In this document: piece by piece, positions 5,283-5,614 of the stretch
How positions within the stretch are numbered: position 1 is the first letter of the stretch
How the letters are laid out: the number at the start of each line of letters is the position of its first letter
Made by a program: the position numbers and the translations under genes
Assembly: GCA_004297315.1 (NCBI GenBank)
Contig: SCTU01000179.1
Coordinates: 1-5,614, forward strand
Reading direction: 5' to 3'
From: Dehalococcoidia bacterium
GTDB taxonomy: Bacteria > Chloroflexota > Dehalococcoidia > UBA2979
DNA length: 5,614 bases
The notes under the pieces: generated by a model
Told to the model about the DNA's origin: nothing
The model's database searches: none
Seen by the model: the letters and a program-made list of their open reading frames with translations, nothing else

Positions 5283-5614
5283 GTGGCAGAGAACTATTGG
5301 ACTTCGCTCACGACGCATCGGGTCACCCGGCGCACGGCCCTTCGGGGGGCTGCGGTGGGGGTGGCTGGGCTGTCAGGGGCGGCGCTGATCGGCTGCGGCG
5401 GCGGCGACAAGAAAGCGGAAGAGAAGCCGGCCTCGGGTACCACGGGAGGCGCGTCGGGGACCGCGACAGCGTCAGCACCCGCAGCGGCCCAGCCGAAGAA
5501 GGGCGGGCGCATCGCGCGCGCCCAGTCCGGTGACCCGGTCACCTTCGACCAGCACGGGCAGTCGACCACGCTGGTCAACCTCCCGTCCTCGCCGATGTTC
5601 AACACGCTCGTCCA
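5283..5614 (+). CDS. Tat-exported lipoprotein, ABC transporter substrate-binding protein family 5 (N-terminal part, truncated)
   Basis: From the GTG the frame runs open for 110 residues to the window edge. The signal peptide has a twin-arginine motif (TRRTALRG, 15-22), a hydrophobic stretch (about 23-36) and a lipobox LIGC with Cys38 as the lipidated residue, followed by GGGD. This predicts export in folded form by Tat and anchoring on the outer face of the cytoplasmic membrane. A Ser/Ala/Thr/Gly-rich linker (about 48-70) precedes KKGGRIARAQSGDPVTFDQH (about 71-90) and the terminal FNTLV. This matches the start of the SBP_bac_5 fold ('GGxLRxxxxxDPxTLDPH...xxNxLV') found in peptide, oligosaccharide and nickel importers. 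The substrate cannot be judged from this part, and permease genes would be expected further right. Nothing suggests co-transcription with trmH, 145 bases upstream. Confidence 0.85.
   Translation, partial: MAENYWTSLTTHRVTRRTALRGAAVGVAGLSGAALIGCGGGDKKAEEKPASGTTGGASGTATASAPAAAQPKKGGRIARAQSGDPVTFDQHGQSTTLVNLPSSPMFNTLV

Noticed and set aside
5294..5605. Minus-strand 103-codon frame at the right edge
   Set aside because: It is antisense to the Tat lipoprotein gene, whose signal motifs and ribosome binding site are far more convincing.
1..5614. CRISPR array, insertion sequence, phage, toxin-antitoxin or attachment-site content next to the tRNA
   Set aside because: I saw no regularly spaced repeats, transposase or integrase motifs, or duplicated tRNA 3' end. 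The tRNA is flanked by ordinary genes.

Overview
The window is high-GC bacterial chromosome (GC-rich third positions throughout) carrying ordinary metabolic and housekeeping genes. The mix of genes is one I associate with Chloroflexota of the Dehalococcoidia/Tepidiforma type: a Tat-exported family-5 solute-binding lipoprotein, an NDP-forming acyl-CoA synthetase subunit, paired single-domain MaoC proteins and a short TrmH. This placement is an inference from gene content, and a high-GC actinobacterium is not excluded. There is no phage, transposon, CRISPR or defence signature, and no convincing undescribed system.

Layout. Positions 1-124 may hold the start of a minus-strand membrane-type protein that runs off the left edge (weak call). 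Positions 125-391 hold no gene I can support. A minus-strand unit follows: an acyl-CoA synthetase alpha-type subunit (1077-2507), then a DUF998 membrane protein (392-1033) 43 bases downstream. A good sigma70-like promoter (2570-2598) sits inside an imperfect dyad, and the synthetase has an unusually complete Shine-Dalgarno sequence. A tRNA-Leu(UAA) gene with encoded CCA lies on the minus strand at 2711-2794. A second minus-strand unit contains a MaoC N-terminal-type hot-dog protein (3949-4440), a MaoC-like dehydratase (3487-3921) and an NTF2-like lipoprotein (2886-3446), with gaps of 27 and 40 bases.

A short divergent intergenic region (4441-4555) separates this unit from a plus-strand TrmH-type tRNA methyltransferase (4556-5137). 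After 145 bases containing a perfect 8-bp inverted repeat comes the start of a GTG-initiated Tat/lipobox solute-binding protein (5283 to the right edge, truncated).

How the genes fit together: the two hot-dog proteins probably form one heteromeric enoyl-CoA hydratase-like enzyme acting on a CoA thioester. The acyl-CoA synthetase subunit could interconvert acyl-CoA and free acid with nucleotide, but its ATP-grasp partner is not in view. Together they hint at fatty or aromatic acid or CoA-ester metabolism, with peptide/oligosaccharide-type uptake next door. TrmH and the tRNA-Leu are translation housekeeping genes.
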